In this document: positions 19,310-33,129 of the stretch, piece by piece | Layout: each line of letters starts with the position of its first letter | How positions within the stretch are numbered: position 1 is the first letter of the stretch | DNA from: Bombyx mori | Lineage: Eukaryota > Arthropoda > Insecta > Lepidoptera > Bombycidae | Assembly (NCBI RefSeq): GCF_030269925.1 | Contig: NC_085117.1 | Location: forward strand, 12,338,731 to 12,402,730 | Direction: 5' to 3' | Length of the DNA stretch: 64,000 nt | The notes under the pieces: generated by a model | Database searches by the model: none | What the model was told of the DNA's origin: nothing | The model's input: only the letters and a program-made list of their open reading frames with translations | Position numbers and translations under genes: made by a program

Positions 19310-21652
19310 TCAAGACCCTTTAACTCTTATCATAGCAACGCCATTGTCTACAGTTGTTCCTCCAAGCACTACTATACACAGAGCTGATTGCTCAACACTG
19401 TTCCACACACTTTTTATCCACTTATCTATTTTTTTAATCTCCTCTAGTTCATTTGAAGTATCTAATTTCAATCTCAAATGTGCCATAGTAAAATTATATT
19501 CAGAAACAGCATTACATAGAGTTGATATCACTTCGTCAACTGTATCAACAGTATTCAATTTAATTTTTTTAGACATCCCTTTCCCTCTTTTTAACTGTGA
19601 TGTCATATTTTCTTTTGCTTGAGACAAGTATGTGTGGTAATCCCCCGTAATGTTGTCACATCCAACAATCAAAGAAGATTTCTTGTGTTCCATCATGCGG
19701 TTGAATATTGAGATTGTGTAATGTTCAGACTGTGCCATTTTTATTATATTTTCTTTAAATTTTTCTCTGTTTGTGTGCACTGCATCTCCATATTCAATGT
19801 TTTTACTGAGTTTAAGTTGCACTAATTTCAATGAAGCTAAGGAATCTTCTACAGAACAATGTCCATTTTTGCCACATTGGATATCTTCTCTCAATAGTTC
19901 TTTTACCAAAGATTTTAATTTTGGTTTACGAGATCTTTCACCCATAAAATTAAATATTACGCTTGTATCAATTATGTATGGATGCATCATTTTTAAAGCA
20001 TGCATGTCTACATTTAATGATTGACCTACAAGAATAGCATCTGATGGTAAAAGTTCCCGTAAATCTTTTTGAACATCCTCGAGTCTTTTTGTTACATCAT
20101 TCAATATTGGCTTTGTAATTCCAGAAAATCGTGTCAAATAATCTGTTATATCGTTGTAGGGCTTAACCAAGGATTCATAGACAACTTCATGTTTTTCATT
20201 CACTACAGATATACGAGTTAATTCTGACCCAGCATTTGTAATGCACATTTCACAGTCTATACCAAATAGTGGTGAGGTTGCTGTTACGGGTGTATATTCC
20301 TCTTTACTCATTACATAATCTGAATATGTGTGTTGCAATTTACCTTTCAGAGGTACAGGGTAATTTTCCTCTAACAACTGCCAAGCTGATAGAATAAGTT
20401 GTGTTCTAGGAAACTTATCATTGCATCTTATTTCATTTGTGCTTTCACTCTGATCAACAATTGGAAAAATTGCTCTCATCATGACCATTAGATCTTTTCT
20501 AACCTCGAGAGCTAAATTCATAGAACCATATTTCTGTATTAAGCTTTCTTTTTCTAGTTCAGTTAATGGTACTAAAGCTAGTTCTTGAACTAGTGAGCCA
20601 TTATAAACTGATGGTGTGAGAACTTCAACGGTATGATTAAAAATTGTTTTTAAGCAAGTTAGATCTTCATAATAGTTTTCTAAGTGTTTAACAGAAACAC
20701 CTTCCAAAATTAAGCAAGTAGTTTGGGTGATTTTGCCACATTTTTCTAAAACATACCACCGAGGTGGCTGTGATAAATTAAGGCTTCCTAAAAGGGAATG
20801 GAGTAAAAGATGTTGAATATCTGTAAGTACTAATGGTACCCTTTCAACATTTATAGTTTCTAGACTTGCTTGTTCTCCAGCAATTTTGAAACGAAATTTA
20901 GGTAAGTGCTTTACACTTTTAACGGGTTTTAATGTTTTGTCAGAATTGAGTTCTTCACAGTTATTGTCTGATGAGACTATACCTATAAAACAAAGTTAAA
21001 TCACATTAGAACAACAATTTGATTATGACTTAGAAGATATCGAGGTACCAAACAATTTTTTAATTAAAAATTATATTTACTGTAGATTAATGTGATATTA
21101 ATGGTCTAACCCATTATGATTTTTTTGTTAACGAACACATTTTTTTTTATTATTGGAAGAGATGGGTAGACACTTACTGGTTATTATATTATAATATAGC
21201 AAATATTGTAAGTCAGGCTGAAAGGAGGGCTATTTTGCAATATAAATGAGATTTCAAATTCATATCTCAAACTCCAGTAAACACACCAGGGAGGTCTCCA
21301 CCTGTCTTGTGACATGATGTCATAATTTAAACCGCTCAGGTTTTTTGTTAAGTTTTAAAAGTATAAAGAGACAGTATCTTAAAAACAATGACCTTAACTG
21401 ATGGCGACTGGACACCGTCGTTGTTATTTTGTTGTCTTTGTAGGCAGACGAGAATACAGCCCACCTGATAGTAAATTATTACCGTAGCTCATGCATTTTA
21501 GCAATGCGGATTGCACACCTAAGCTACTGCACACTCTTCGTGAATATACTACAAAAGTAAACTTGATAAGCATACTTACATTTGGTGCTTCCTTTACGTG
21601 ACATTCGTGGTTTTTTACAAACAGGTGCTTCGGTTCCATTGTTTTTCTTCAT
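19310..21652 (-). CDS. REXO5-like RNA exonuclease (DEDDh), two exons
   Basis: Exon 1 is 21652-21580 (ATG with an in-frame upstream stop; ends AAAT|GTAAGT) and exon 2 is 20982-19310 (after TTTTATAG). Joined length is 581 residues. Residues about 262-410 form a DEDDh 3'-5' exonuclease domain: LFGIDCEMC gives Asp267 and Glu269, VGQSLNVDMHALK gives Asp350, and HCSVEDS gives His399 and Asp404, so all five catalytic residues are present. The flanking words RFSGITKPIL and MMHPYIIDTS are specific to the REXO5/NEF-sp group, which trims rRNA and snoRNA ends in the nucleolus. Residues 1-25 are basic (possible nuclear signal). After the nuclease a Lys-rich stretch and about 90 residues with an RRM-like look close the protein; the human form is longer at this end. 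The only intron (20983-21579) holds LINE and SINE debris. Confidence 0.88.
21240..21545 (-). repeat. Old retroelement ends in REXO5 intron 1
   Basis: 21240-21315 resembles a diverged plus-strand Bm1 3' part (TTCATATCTCAAACTCCAG, CACCAGGGAGGTC). 21430-21545 (GTAGGCAGACGAGAATACAGC, CCCACCTGATAG) is the inverted, diverged form of the tail at 33965-34100. Confidence 0.5.
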
Positions 21653-23020
21653 GTTATTTTTCTTTTATTTCTCGTTAGAGAATAGTAAAATGTTGACAAA
21701 CTTTAGTTTGTTTGAATTTCCAGAAATTTATAAAGCTGTACCTACGATAGACTGTATTGCCAAAATAATCATGATGAATAATGCCAAATCATGATATATA
21801 AAATAAATAATAAGGTATACTGTTCCAAAGTACCTCTATGTGTATTTAGTTTGAAAAGTAGAATCTGCTAACGTGAACGAGTGAAAAGTGGGTATATAGG
21901 TTATTTTTTTTCTGAAATGTCAAAATCACAGATTACTTTAGAGTAGCAGTACAGTATGTTTTTTAAGGGATTTTATGACCAGGTAACTAAGACCTTTAAG
22001 TCATGTCTTATTTTAAGGCAATTAGAGTATAAGTACTTAACAAATCCCGTCTGCGCGTAGCTAGAATAGGCCAAAGATTAGTATATTACGGAATAGTCCC
22101 ATTAGCTAAAATAAGGTAAGGCAAAAGTGACAAAGCGAAGAAAAATTTCAGATGCCATTTTGATGCTGATGATTTACGGCTAATGACTGTTTCTCATAAT
22201 TTAAAATAATTTGATATCTAAGAGGTGAACCATACTAATATTTCTGGTAATGGGCGGAAATTTATAGAAACTGGCAATTTTATTATTTCAATTTATTGTA
22301 CGTTCGAACGGTGTATTGCTACCACGCAATTACTACGACCTGCCTATTCCTACCACGAACAGCTATACCGGATTGAAGGGTGCGGTAGCCTTTATACTTT
22401 ACAACTGAGACTATTTGTTATAAGGTGGATGGCGCGGCGGTTACAACAAAGTGGGCCGGGAGCCCCTTAACAAGTCTTTGCACAAAAATACAAAATGAAA
22501 CACGATAAAAAAATACAAGTGTGAAATAAAAATATATTCAAATAAGTTAATTATAGCTTGATTTGTAGACAGATGGGGATGCCGGTTTCACCTTTTGAAG
22601 TTGTCTATCGCTTGGAATATGAATGAGTTCCATAGTCCGCTTGATTTAATGACGAAGGAGCGATCGAAACAGATAGTGTGACCATGTTGATGATTATTTC
22701 AAGATAGTTGCTAAAGTTACTCTTTTGAACTACTGCCCACTCACTACACGAGACAAAAATATTCAAAACTTATTAAGTTTGTTGTTTCTTGTAACGAAAA
22801 CATACAGTACCCACATTTAAATATTATTTGAAAGTTTTTAGTAACAGTGTTTTTTTTGTTTTTGTCTTGGGCATTGATTAATACTTGTTTGAAGATAACG
22901 GAATTTTTTACAAGACTTATTTGGGTACGCAGCACGTCACACGCGTCGATAAGGCGAGTGCGTCGACTCGGGTTGGACGGGTTTATTAATCTTATAAAAT
23001 TTCTTGACAATCATAGAAGA
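21653..23020. other. Spacer between REXO5 and the Transib element
   Basis: Holds the REXO5 upstream region. At 21960-22025 a GGGATTTTATGACCAGGTAAC block also occurs at 32146-32180, so it is a repeat. At 22310-22460 there is a diverged plus-strand SINE-like stretch (ACGACCTGCCTATTCC, GGATTGAAGGGTGCGGTAGC). No gene seen. Confidence 0.4.
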
Positions 23021-23025
23021 CGCCG

Positions 23026-23531
23026 CACAGTGGGTCGATACTATGATTTTAGTGACTTAGGGACCAACTTTGTTTTTTAAGAAATTTTTTTACATAGATA
23101 GATAGAGCTCGTTAATCTCAGTAATAATTGTTTTGGGCAAAAATTACAAAAACTTTATAGTTTAGTCAGAAAAATGTGTTTTGTGATTTTTTTGTATGGA
23201 GCGGGTCACATTAAATTAAATTCCTGCTAAGTACCGTGAGGTCCCGCTTTGAAACTTTATTTTTCTTACACCTTGTCTAGTCTACTATCATTTGATGCTA
23301 TGAACATGTGCATAAAGTTGCAACTCTGCCAAATAAATGGATCGAAAAAAATGAATAAATACATAGAATAAAAACCTTTATTTTTATTTTCGTAAGTGCT
23401 TTTAAGTTAAATTTAATATGGATTAGTAAGTAAAAGCACGTAATAATACCCATAATGACATAATACCTAACAAAAATACATTTATAATACATAAAAATAC
23501 ATTTAGTAGGTCTCTAATTAATCAATCTCTC
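23026..23531 (+). repeat. Transib left terminal inverted repeat
   Basis: About 506 bp that match the inverted right end (26393 down to about 25822) at nearly every position, apart from the duplication noted there and scattered single-base differences. Confidence 0.9.
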
Positions 23532-23551
23532 TAAGAATTATATATTTTGTT

Positions 23552-25619
23552 TCACCATTCGATCTTTAGATCAGAAGACAAAAGAAGATTGTGTAAAATA
23601 TCGTCATTAGTCGGCATTCTACTTATCTTTCTAAAATAACAACTCTCTGTATATTTCTCAAAATCTTTATTGCAAGCTTCCGCTGCCTCTTCCAACAGTT
23701 TACCTATAGGAATGGCACCAAAGGCAAAGTTTTTAATTATTGTATATCACTGCCATGTGCCAACAATTTATGGATACTAGAAGGCATATAATACCAGGCA
23801 TATAAATTAATATACAATTCTGCAGTATATCTACAAAACTCGGAAAGGTCCACGCGCTCTCCAGATGCAACAGTCTGAAGAATCACATGAAACCTCTCTA
23901 TTAAATCTTTACGTATTCCTGTTATGCGGGCTGTTCCTTCTACATCCCTGAAAAATCTTCTGGCAGTATTGCCATCATTGGTTGTTCCTACTTCTTGCCT
24001 GACAACATCTATAAGTAAACCGTATTCCTTTTTAAACGCTTGAGGTATAGCGCTCTTTCTGATTGACATTTTTTCTTTGTCATCACCCCTTGCAACTCCA
24101 TTTCTTGAAGTCCTAACGATAAGACGCAAACAAAAAAATGACATTTAAAAAATAATCTCACAGGAAACTACATACCATGAAAAAATTGTAAAGTTATAAA
24201 ATTATATTTACCGATATGAAATAAGCACTTCATGCATCTTATCCAGGCATGTAAAGATGGCATTCCATACTGGAATATTTCTTCATTATTTTCTCTTTGA
24301 TAAGCAAGTGACTCCAAAAAAGTCTGACGGTTTTGCTTTGCAAATATCACAGACAGCAGAAAATGTTTCTGACGAATATGAGGTTACTTTGCCGTCTATC
24401 ATCGTCATGTGCAATTGATGCTTAACTTCAACTTGTTTGATTTTTGATGGCTGAAGTCTTTCTATTTCTTCTGTTATGCTAGCTTTTATAATTGCCATTG
24501 TTGACTGCGTTTCTTTTATAAATTTAAACGGTTATTGGACGGCAATAAAAAGTTGATGAGGGTAGGTCGTTTTCCCAAACAATTGTTCCATCAAATTTCT
24601 GAAGCCTTATAGGAACTAGACTAGCCAAGAAAATAGATGAATCATCAAACTCTGTTTCAGTCTTTTGTTTATAATTACTGACTTGGGGCTCTATCAAAAC
24701 CTATTTGCTTATAAGCAGTAGCTCTCTTGCCGAGTCCGAATCCGAAGTAATCACATCTAAAAGCCTGTATACCGCCAAGCTTAGTAGTGCTTGCATTTTA
24801 ATAGCAGCTCCTTCTTCCATAATAATTACCTCGTCTTTCCCTGGATAACATTTGGTCTTTTCTTGCTTAATTTTATATTAAGAAGGGTATAAATCAGACC
24901 CATTTTCACTTGCTGCTTCTCTTAGGTTTATATACTGCCACTTACTTAATTTAAGTGAAACTAATAGTGCCTTATCGGGAGAATATGTATTACTTTTCAC
25001 TTTACTTGTACTTAAACACTCCTTAATTTTTTCTAGATCTTCGGCGACCCCGAAGATGGAAGATAACAAATGGTTCATTATTGAACCATTTGTTAAATCC
25101 ATTTGTAAACTCCTACATCTTCATTTCCAGTGTTTCTCAAACTAGCAATTGTAGTAGCTTTCATTTCATTCGGGGATAACGAAAGCGATTGGTAAATTTG
25201 TTCAATGTGCCTGGATCCCAATTCTTCAAAAGGTTTTCGAGGTGTAAAAGTAGATGTCGAGGCTTCTGTACTACATTAGAGCGTGGTACATTTTCAACCT
25301 CTTCAGTATTATAAATCTCGAGACTTTCCTGTACAGTGTTGATAGCTTCAGGTATCATGCCTTCGGGAGAGTTTATTGCACATTCAAACCAATCACATTT
25401 TTTTCTTATAAACTGTGCTAACATGCGAATACTTCGTTTCCATATTGCACTTATATTTGAACAAAAGTGCGTACAGAGTTTTTGGGACTCAACACTTTTC
25501 TCTTCGGTCACGTTTATTTGATTTTGTAGGAATTGAAAGAGTTTTTTATTATCAGACAGCGACTGTGGTTGCTCTCTTAAAATCATAAATAATCCTAAAT
25601 TGTTAACAAAATTATCCAT
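23552..25619 (-). pseudogene. Transib transposase, broken by frameshifts and stops
   Basis: Reading from 25619 (MDNFVNNLG) to a stop at 23552-23554, the pieces in order follow a Transib transposase: a Lys/Leu rich N-terminal part; GFDRAPSQ with the first candidate catalytic Asp (codon 24693-24695); STFYCRPI near 24535; HMTMIDGKV near 24400, then a CDICKAKP zinc-type pair; LHAWIRCMKCLFHIG; TTNDGNTARRFF near 23965; SSIHKLLAHG; and GKLLEEAAEACNKDFEKY near 23670, the part that holds the last catalytic Glu. Lesions include frameshifts near 25155, 25105, 24700, 24520 and 23740 and a nonsense codon at 24878-24880. A gap at 24120-24210 has GTAAAT and CGTTAG borders and could be a short intron or another frameshift. 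No intact protein can be made from it. Confidence 0.9.
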
Positions 25620-25821
25620 AATAACGGAAAAAGGAAGATCACGACGACAATCACGAGATGTTAGTAGTAGTACGAATAAACGAACACTAGTTAGTATATA
25701 ATAAATATGGTCACTTTATACTTCCAGAGAGACACAAATGTTTACTATATTTTCTACTACCCAGTAATGGCTGCTTAACTAATTATCCTCATTAACTAAT
25801 GATAACTATCCTAATAATTAC

Positions 25822-26393
25822 AGAGATTGATTAATTAGAGACCTACTAAATGTATTTTTATGTATTATAATGTATTTTTGTTAGGTATTATGTAATTATG
25901 GGTATTATTACGTGCTTTTACTTACTAATCCATATCAAATTTAACTTAAAAGCACTTACGAAAATAAAAATAAAGGTTTTTATTCTATTTATTTATTCAT
26001 TTTTTTCGATCCATTTATTTGGCAGAGTTGCAACTTTATGCACATGTTCATAGCATCAAATGATAGTAGACTAGACAAGGTGTAAGAAAAATAAAGTTTC
26101 AAAGCGGGACTTCACGGTACTTAGCAGGAATTGAATTTATAGACAAGGTGTAAGAAAAATAAAGTTTCAAAGCGGGACTTCACGGTACTTAGCAGGAATT
26201 TAATTTAATGTGACCCGCTCCATACAAAAAAATCACAAAACACATTTTTCTGACCAAACTATAAACTTTTTGTAATTTTTGCCCAAAACAATTATTATTG
26301 AGATTACCGAGCTCTATCTATCTATGTAAAAAAATTTCTTAAAAAACAAATTTGGTCCCTAAGTCACTAAAATCACAGTATCGACCCACTGTG
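25822..26393 (-). repeat. Transib right terminal inverted repeat with a 68-bp tandem duplication
   Basis: Inverted partner of 23026-23531. It is longer because a 68-bp unit beginning TAGACAAGGTGTAAG is present twice in tandem (26072-26139 and 26140-26207), with one base different (AATTG versus AATTT). The left end has the unit once. Confidence 0.88.
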
Positions 26394-26398
26394 CGCCG

Positions 26399-27022
26399 GA
26401 TGCCCATCTCGTGCCGATTACTCGTACCGGTTCGGAGTACTCAATGTAGGGTCCTAAGGTGTACGATATCGCACAAGCTCACTCGAAATTAAACTCAAAC
26501 CTTTTTCACTAAGTCCCATAGGTCATGTCTAAAGTTTTTTTTTTCCTACCTATGCTGATAACCTTGAGAGGCTATTTCAGTTTCTCCTTGACGTGTAGGT
26601 GAGCTCACGGGGCTCAAGCCGGGAGTGTTGCTAACACTTGCCCTAGCAAGAGCAGTGCTTTGCAGAATCTACCACCAGGTACGAAACGCGACTCACTGAG
26701 AAGATCTGGCGAGAAACTCAGTGGGCTTGTCTAAAGTAGCTGTAACATTCTCTTATAAGCTTATCAATTCAAAATAGGTTTAGGTATATTAATCTTATGA
26801 TATTATTGATATATATATATTAATTTTAAAGACATTAAAAATGGTTTCTCGGGCACCAGAACGAAAATCGTCGAAAATCTAGAGCATGATAATATAAATT
26901 TGTGTTGCTCTTCCATATCGGTCACCACAAAAGCGATAAATTGACAAACTTTTGGAAATTAGTTAATAATAGGGTTATTTCTGATTTAATACGAGCGAAA
27001 CCCCGGCCAAAATTATTATAAA
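26399..27022 (-). repeat. Spacer with a LINE 3' end
   Basis: 26535-26735 is a minus-strand LINE end: T-run, CCTATGCTGATAACCTTGAG, GAGCTCACGGGGCTCAAG, GACTCACTGAGAAGATC and AGAAACTCAGTGGGC, as at 9590 and 50550. The rest is AT-rich without recognised content. Confidence 0.65.
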
Positions 27023-27025
27023 ACT

Positions 27026-27290
27026 AGCTGACCCGGCAGACTTCGTAGTGCCTCAATCGATAAATAAGACCTAAACTTTTGTATAAAAGGAATCCGTCCG
27101 ACGGGGGACACATCAAAGAAAAAACAAAATTGTTATTTTTATTTAATTCCGAGCATTTTCATATTTATCTACCTTTTAAACCTTCCCTGGACTTCCACAA
27201 ATAATTCAAGACCAAAATTAGCCAAATCAGTCCAGCCGTTCTTGAGTTTTAGCGAGACTAACGAACAGCAATTCATTTATATATATATAG
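27026..27290 (+). repeat. Interspersed repeat of the 'CTAGCTGACCCGGC' family
   Basis: Starts ACTAGCTGACCCGGCAGAC and ends with CAGTCCAGCCGTTCTTGAG, ACTAACGAACAG and a TATATATATATAG run. Same start word as 63212 onward and same plan as 61722-62077. Class uncertain. Confidence 0.6.
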
Positions 27291-27427
27291 AACAAGAAGA
27301 TTACTTTTTTTTCTCTATCCTGCAACTTAGAGCAATCTGTTTCTTCAAAAACAATAATCAAATTTGATGTCAGATTTTCATCAGGAAAAGTTGACTTAGC
27401 CGAGTTATGTCCCCAGTGGTACAACTC

Positions 27428-27790
27428 TCATCTCCTATCTGCAAAACTTATTGCTAGGTCTGGTATAATATTCCTTTTTTGGCGAAAGTATCTTAGACTG
27501 TCCTCCCCCTGCAGTTCTACAGCTAGCTGATTATTGTGTTCAAGTTGTGATTGGTAATTCTTGCTGTATGTTTCAATTTCTTCCTTCACTGTTCTTAAAT
27601 TCAAATCCAGATTTACATATTGGTTGCTTATGTATGGTGGAATATTGCATATGGTTCTCATTGTTTTGCTTTGAAACCGCTCTAGTATTTCTACATTACT
27701 GGCTGGCAGTGCCCCATATCTGTATACCATATGTCCATACAGGCTGCAGTATAGTTTTGTAAATTGTCATTTTACTGGCGTCCAGTAAAC
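27428..27790 (-). mobile_element. Jockey-clade LINE fragment, reverse transcriptase C-terminus
   Basis: Minus-strand frame 27730-27428 reads RYGALPASNVEILERFQSK (last part of a TYGIQLWG..NIE..QRFQ-type segment), then RTICNIPPYISNQ, then LNLRTVKEEIETYSKNYQ and ends at a stop after SFADRR. This is the end of a jockey-type ORF2. Strongly 5'-truncated. Confidence 0.75.
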
Positions 27791-27929
27791 CAAGTCCAGT
27801 AAACGTCCCATTTCAGGGACGTTGATGTCTTGCGGTATGGTACCGAGTGAGTTGCTGCGTGCTTTTGTAAGCATGCTCTTGTGCAAGGTTGATTGAATCA
27901 TAGTAGGGTTTGTTTTAGTTTTTTGTTTT

Positions 27930-28330
27930 TCATTCATTTTGTTTTCACGAGTATTGGACGAAGTACAAGGTCACTTAGGGGTGACGCTATTTCCTAAGAA
28001 GGCAGACTACAACTACGTTTGCCATGTCCGTAGAGGTCGATCGCTATCAATTGATCTCCCATCAGCCATGCAGTCCCTTGGCGCGAGGTCTCACCGTGGA
28101 CTTGGGGTGATTTTTATAGAAGTTTTCTTCTTCGTGGCCCAGATAATGAAGCCAAGACCATCGATCCTGACGTTATAGGGTTGCGGCTAGTGGGGGTCAC
28201 TTCCTACTCCTACTGATAGACCAAGCTTTCGCTGGTTTGGTCGAGTTAATTTACCGCCGCTCGAGACCCCGCGTTGTTATTCATTTGGCACCATCCAGGG
28301 GACACGTGTAGGGTTATGGTTAGGTAATTC
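27930..28330. repeat. GC-rich block of unknown type
   Basis: Stands out from its AT-rich flanks. The frame 27939-28178 (around KKADYNYVCHVRRGRSLS) is open for 79 codons but matches nothing I know. It ends with GGGGACACGTGTAGGG and AATTCCTACGAACGCG. Probably a LINE or LTR remnant. Confidence 0.3.
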
Positions 28331-29388
28331 CTACGAACGCGAATAACACTATCCCCTAGCTTATATGTTATTTATTATGAAATTACTAATACATTTTTAA
28401 ATCCCAAATTGAACGAAGTTAATTTAATTATAAAAAAGGTAATACATGAGTGATCCATTTAAGTTTACCCTAATTGTACACAGACAGCCCCCCACTCTTT
28501 TTTCGAGAGCTCACGACTCGTGCCGATTACTATACATGTCTTTTTTTTCGTTCAGTCATTATGCCATGCAAGATTTCGGAATATTCGAACTCCTAGATCA
28601 ATCCACCTCCAATGTCATACTTTCATGGATCGTTTAGACTTCTGGTTTTATTTACTACCTAAATTTTAACTTTCAAGTAGAAGGAAGTGGGTGCATTTTA
28701 CTTTTTAATTACAGTACATTTATCTTTAACATTGTTTTTTTAAAATACATGCACAGGTATTTCTAATTACATGGAGTTTAAAAATAATATTAGTCCGATC
28801 GTAAAGGACCCTACTGATAACTTTCTCACCTAAGTGCTTCTGATTTCTTCAGGTTCCAAAATGTATAAGGTTATAATTAAATAAAGTCAACTGGATAATT
28901 TCATTTTTATATTTTGTTAGTCTTAAAATAGTGATTGATTTATCAATGGTTTATTTGTGGGTGCATATTTCATAACATAATTTTGCAACCTTAACATAAG
29001 GTATTAAAAAAATTATAGCATATGTTCTGATGCACTACGTTTTCGAAGAATGCTGAATTACTACTAATCACCTAACTTCCTCAAAATAATAGGTACATGG
29101 ACTGCATTTTGAATGCCAAACTATGTAGTACTATTATTATGTGTAGAATTTTTTAACATATCTAAGTACCTAAATAAATTATTAATACACCAAATCCAAA
29201 AAGGGTTGCAGACCTTTCCAGTTCAGGAACATTGAGGAAACTGTCAAATGTTTTTAATCAATAATGAAACCATGTCTTGTTTTATTCCTGCTCCATAAAC
29301 AAACTAATGTTTAAATTCAAATGCAGTTCAATGTCACTATTAAATGATTTTTTTCTAAACAACATAATTATCTTACAAATAGTATATA
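28331..29388. other. AT-rich spacer, nothing recognised
   Basis: No exon, RNA or repeat could be supported. Confidence 0.4.
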
Positions 29389-29389
29389 G

Positions 29390-29642
29390 AGGGGTGAAAG
29401 GCTATTTGGTTTTGATATTCGCTTAATACACAATATTTATCTTTTTAATTAAAGGTTTTGTTTTATATAAATATGCATCAACAGTTCAATGTTCTTAATT
29501 GAACTTCAATTAAGTTTATTCCATTGCTCCAATAGCTGAAGAAGTTTGGTTTAAAGTGCTATTTTTCAAAATTTTAGACTTTAAATTGCTCTCCTATAAA
29601 GATGAAAAAATGTTGCTTAAACCAAATACCCATTCACCCTAC
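29390..29642 (+). mobile_element. MITE-like repeat, copy 2
   Basis: Pairs with 464-714. Tips GAGGGGTGAAAGGCTATTTG and, inverted, GGGTGAATGGGTATTTGG with GTTTAAGC, separated by about 200 bp without coding capacity. The two copies share the internal words CATCAACAGTT, TTAATTGAACTTCAA-like and AAGTTTATTCCATT. Confidence 0.65.
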
Positions 29643-29711
29643 GATATAATTAGCACATCCAAAATAGTAGACTGAATGTATGATAATCTTTTCAAGTAAT
29701 AAATGGTACAT

Positions 29712-32109
<2,398 letters not shown>

Positions 32110-32138
32110 CTGAAATATAGATTACCTATACCATTGTT

Positions 32139-32450
32139 TTTTTAAGGGATTTTATGACCTGGTAACTGAGACCTTTAATCATATCTTATTTTAATTTATA
32201 TTCATATTTTTATGAAAAATTATATTATGGAGTGAAATGAAATGAAGATGATTAATTTGAGACATTAATCAACTGGGGTGAAATGAAATGAGATGATATG
32301 GGATGAAATATAATCTCAGTAAAATGGTGGTCATTTACTAAGATCTCAGTGGACTCTTTGGAGGATCCCGAGAAGCTACGTCCAGCGGCTTTGTTTCATT
32401 TTCCAACATTGCTAGGTTCAGTGCTAGGTCACCAGGTAAAGAAAATATAG
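32139..32450 (+). repeat. Interspersed repeat shared with 21960
   Basis: GGGATTTTATGACCTGGTAAC and TGAGACCTTTAA also occur at 21970-22010. The rest includes GAAATGAAATGA simple repeats. Class unknown. Confidence 0.45.
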
Positions 32451-32454
32451 TACA

Positions 32455-32455
<1 letters not shown>

Positions 32456-32494
<39 letters not shown>

Positions 32495-32547
32495 CGTGTG
32501 TGGGCGTGCGTTCGTGCGTGCGTGCGTGTGTGCCTATGGGTGTGTGC

Positions 32548-32586
<39 letters not shown>

Positions 32587-32588
32587 TC
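32456..32588 (+). repeat. GT microsatellite, interrupted
   Basis: About 130 bp of (GT)n with a middle part of GGGCGTGTG, CGTGCGTGCG and CCTATGGG interruptions. The open frame across it on the minus strand (His-Thr repeats) is an effect of the repeat, not a gene. Confidence 0.95.
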
Positions 32589-32869
32589 ATACAATAAAGT
32601 ATAATAAAATATTAAGTTAAAATTAGCTACAATAAATGAACAGTATATCATACTATATATACATCATTATACATTTTTACAACACGACTTGTTCTGTTTC
32701 AAAATAGTCTAAGTTTAAGAGCCAAGACTTCAGATTATTTTTAATGATATCTTGCCTATCGAAAGGCTTATTACATAGCTATTTTAATTGAATTAATTTT
32801 AATCAATTTTCTTTCATCACAATTTCTTTTCATAACCGAATGAATTTCAACTCAACTGATAGTTTTTAT

Positions 32870-32930
32870 GTGGAAGGCATTGGGGAAGGCCTATGTCCAG
32901 CAGTGGGCAGATAAAGGCTGATGATGATGA
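32870..32930 (+). repeat. LINE 3' tail
   Basis: GGGGAAGGCCTATGTCCAGC, AGTGGGCAGATAAAGG and CTGATGATGATGA form the common 3' end of a lepidopteran LINE family with a TGA-type simple tail. Confidence 0.7.
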
Positions 32931-33129
32931 TAGTTTTTAACACACAGAATATGTCTGTGCATGGCTACCCGGCAAGCAGATGTGAAAAGGTAAGTTAATT
33001 TAGGTAACTACACCTATCTGATGTCCATTCGAAATTGATATCATAAGATATTTTAATTACAAAACCAATCGTATAGGTTTGCCTGCAAGAAAGCGTACAT
33101 AAAATATTTTTGCCAAGCTATAAAGTTTT

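Larger units (their letters stand above)
23026..26393 (-). mobile_element. Transib-superfamily DNA transposon, complete ends, dead transposase
   Basis: The element of 3,368 bp is flanked by CGCCG on both sides (23021-23025 and 26394-26398), the CGNCG type 5-bp target duplication typical of Transib. Both tips read CACAGTGGGTCGATACT, which fits the CACWRTG Transib terminal consensus. The ends are long inverted repeats of about 0.5 kb. The minus strand carries a broken Transib transposase gene. Transib transposases are the closest known transposon relatives of the RAG1 recombinase core. The agreement of target duplication, tips and protein makes the class call firm. Confidence 0.93.

Noticed and set aside
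23026..23531. hAT or piggyBac classification of the 23-26 kb element
   Set aside because: The target duplication is 5 bp CGCCG, not 8 bp or TTAA, and the protein motifs are those of Transib.
32424..32651. 75-codon frame with His-Thr repeats on the minus strand
   Set aside because: It is a translation of the GT microsatellite.
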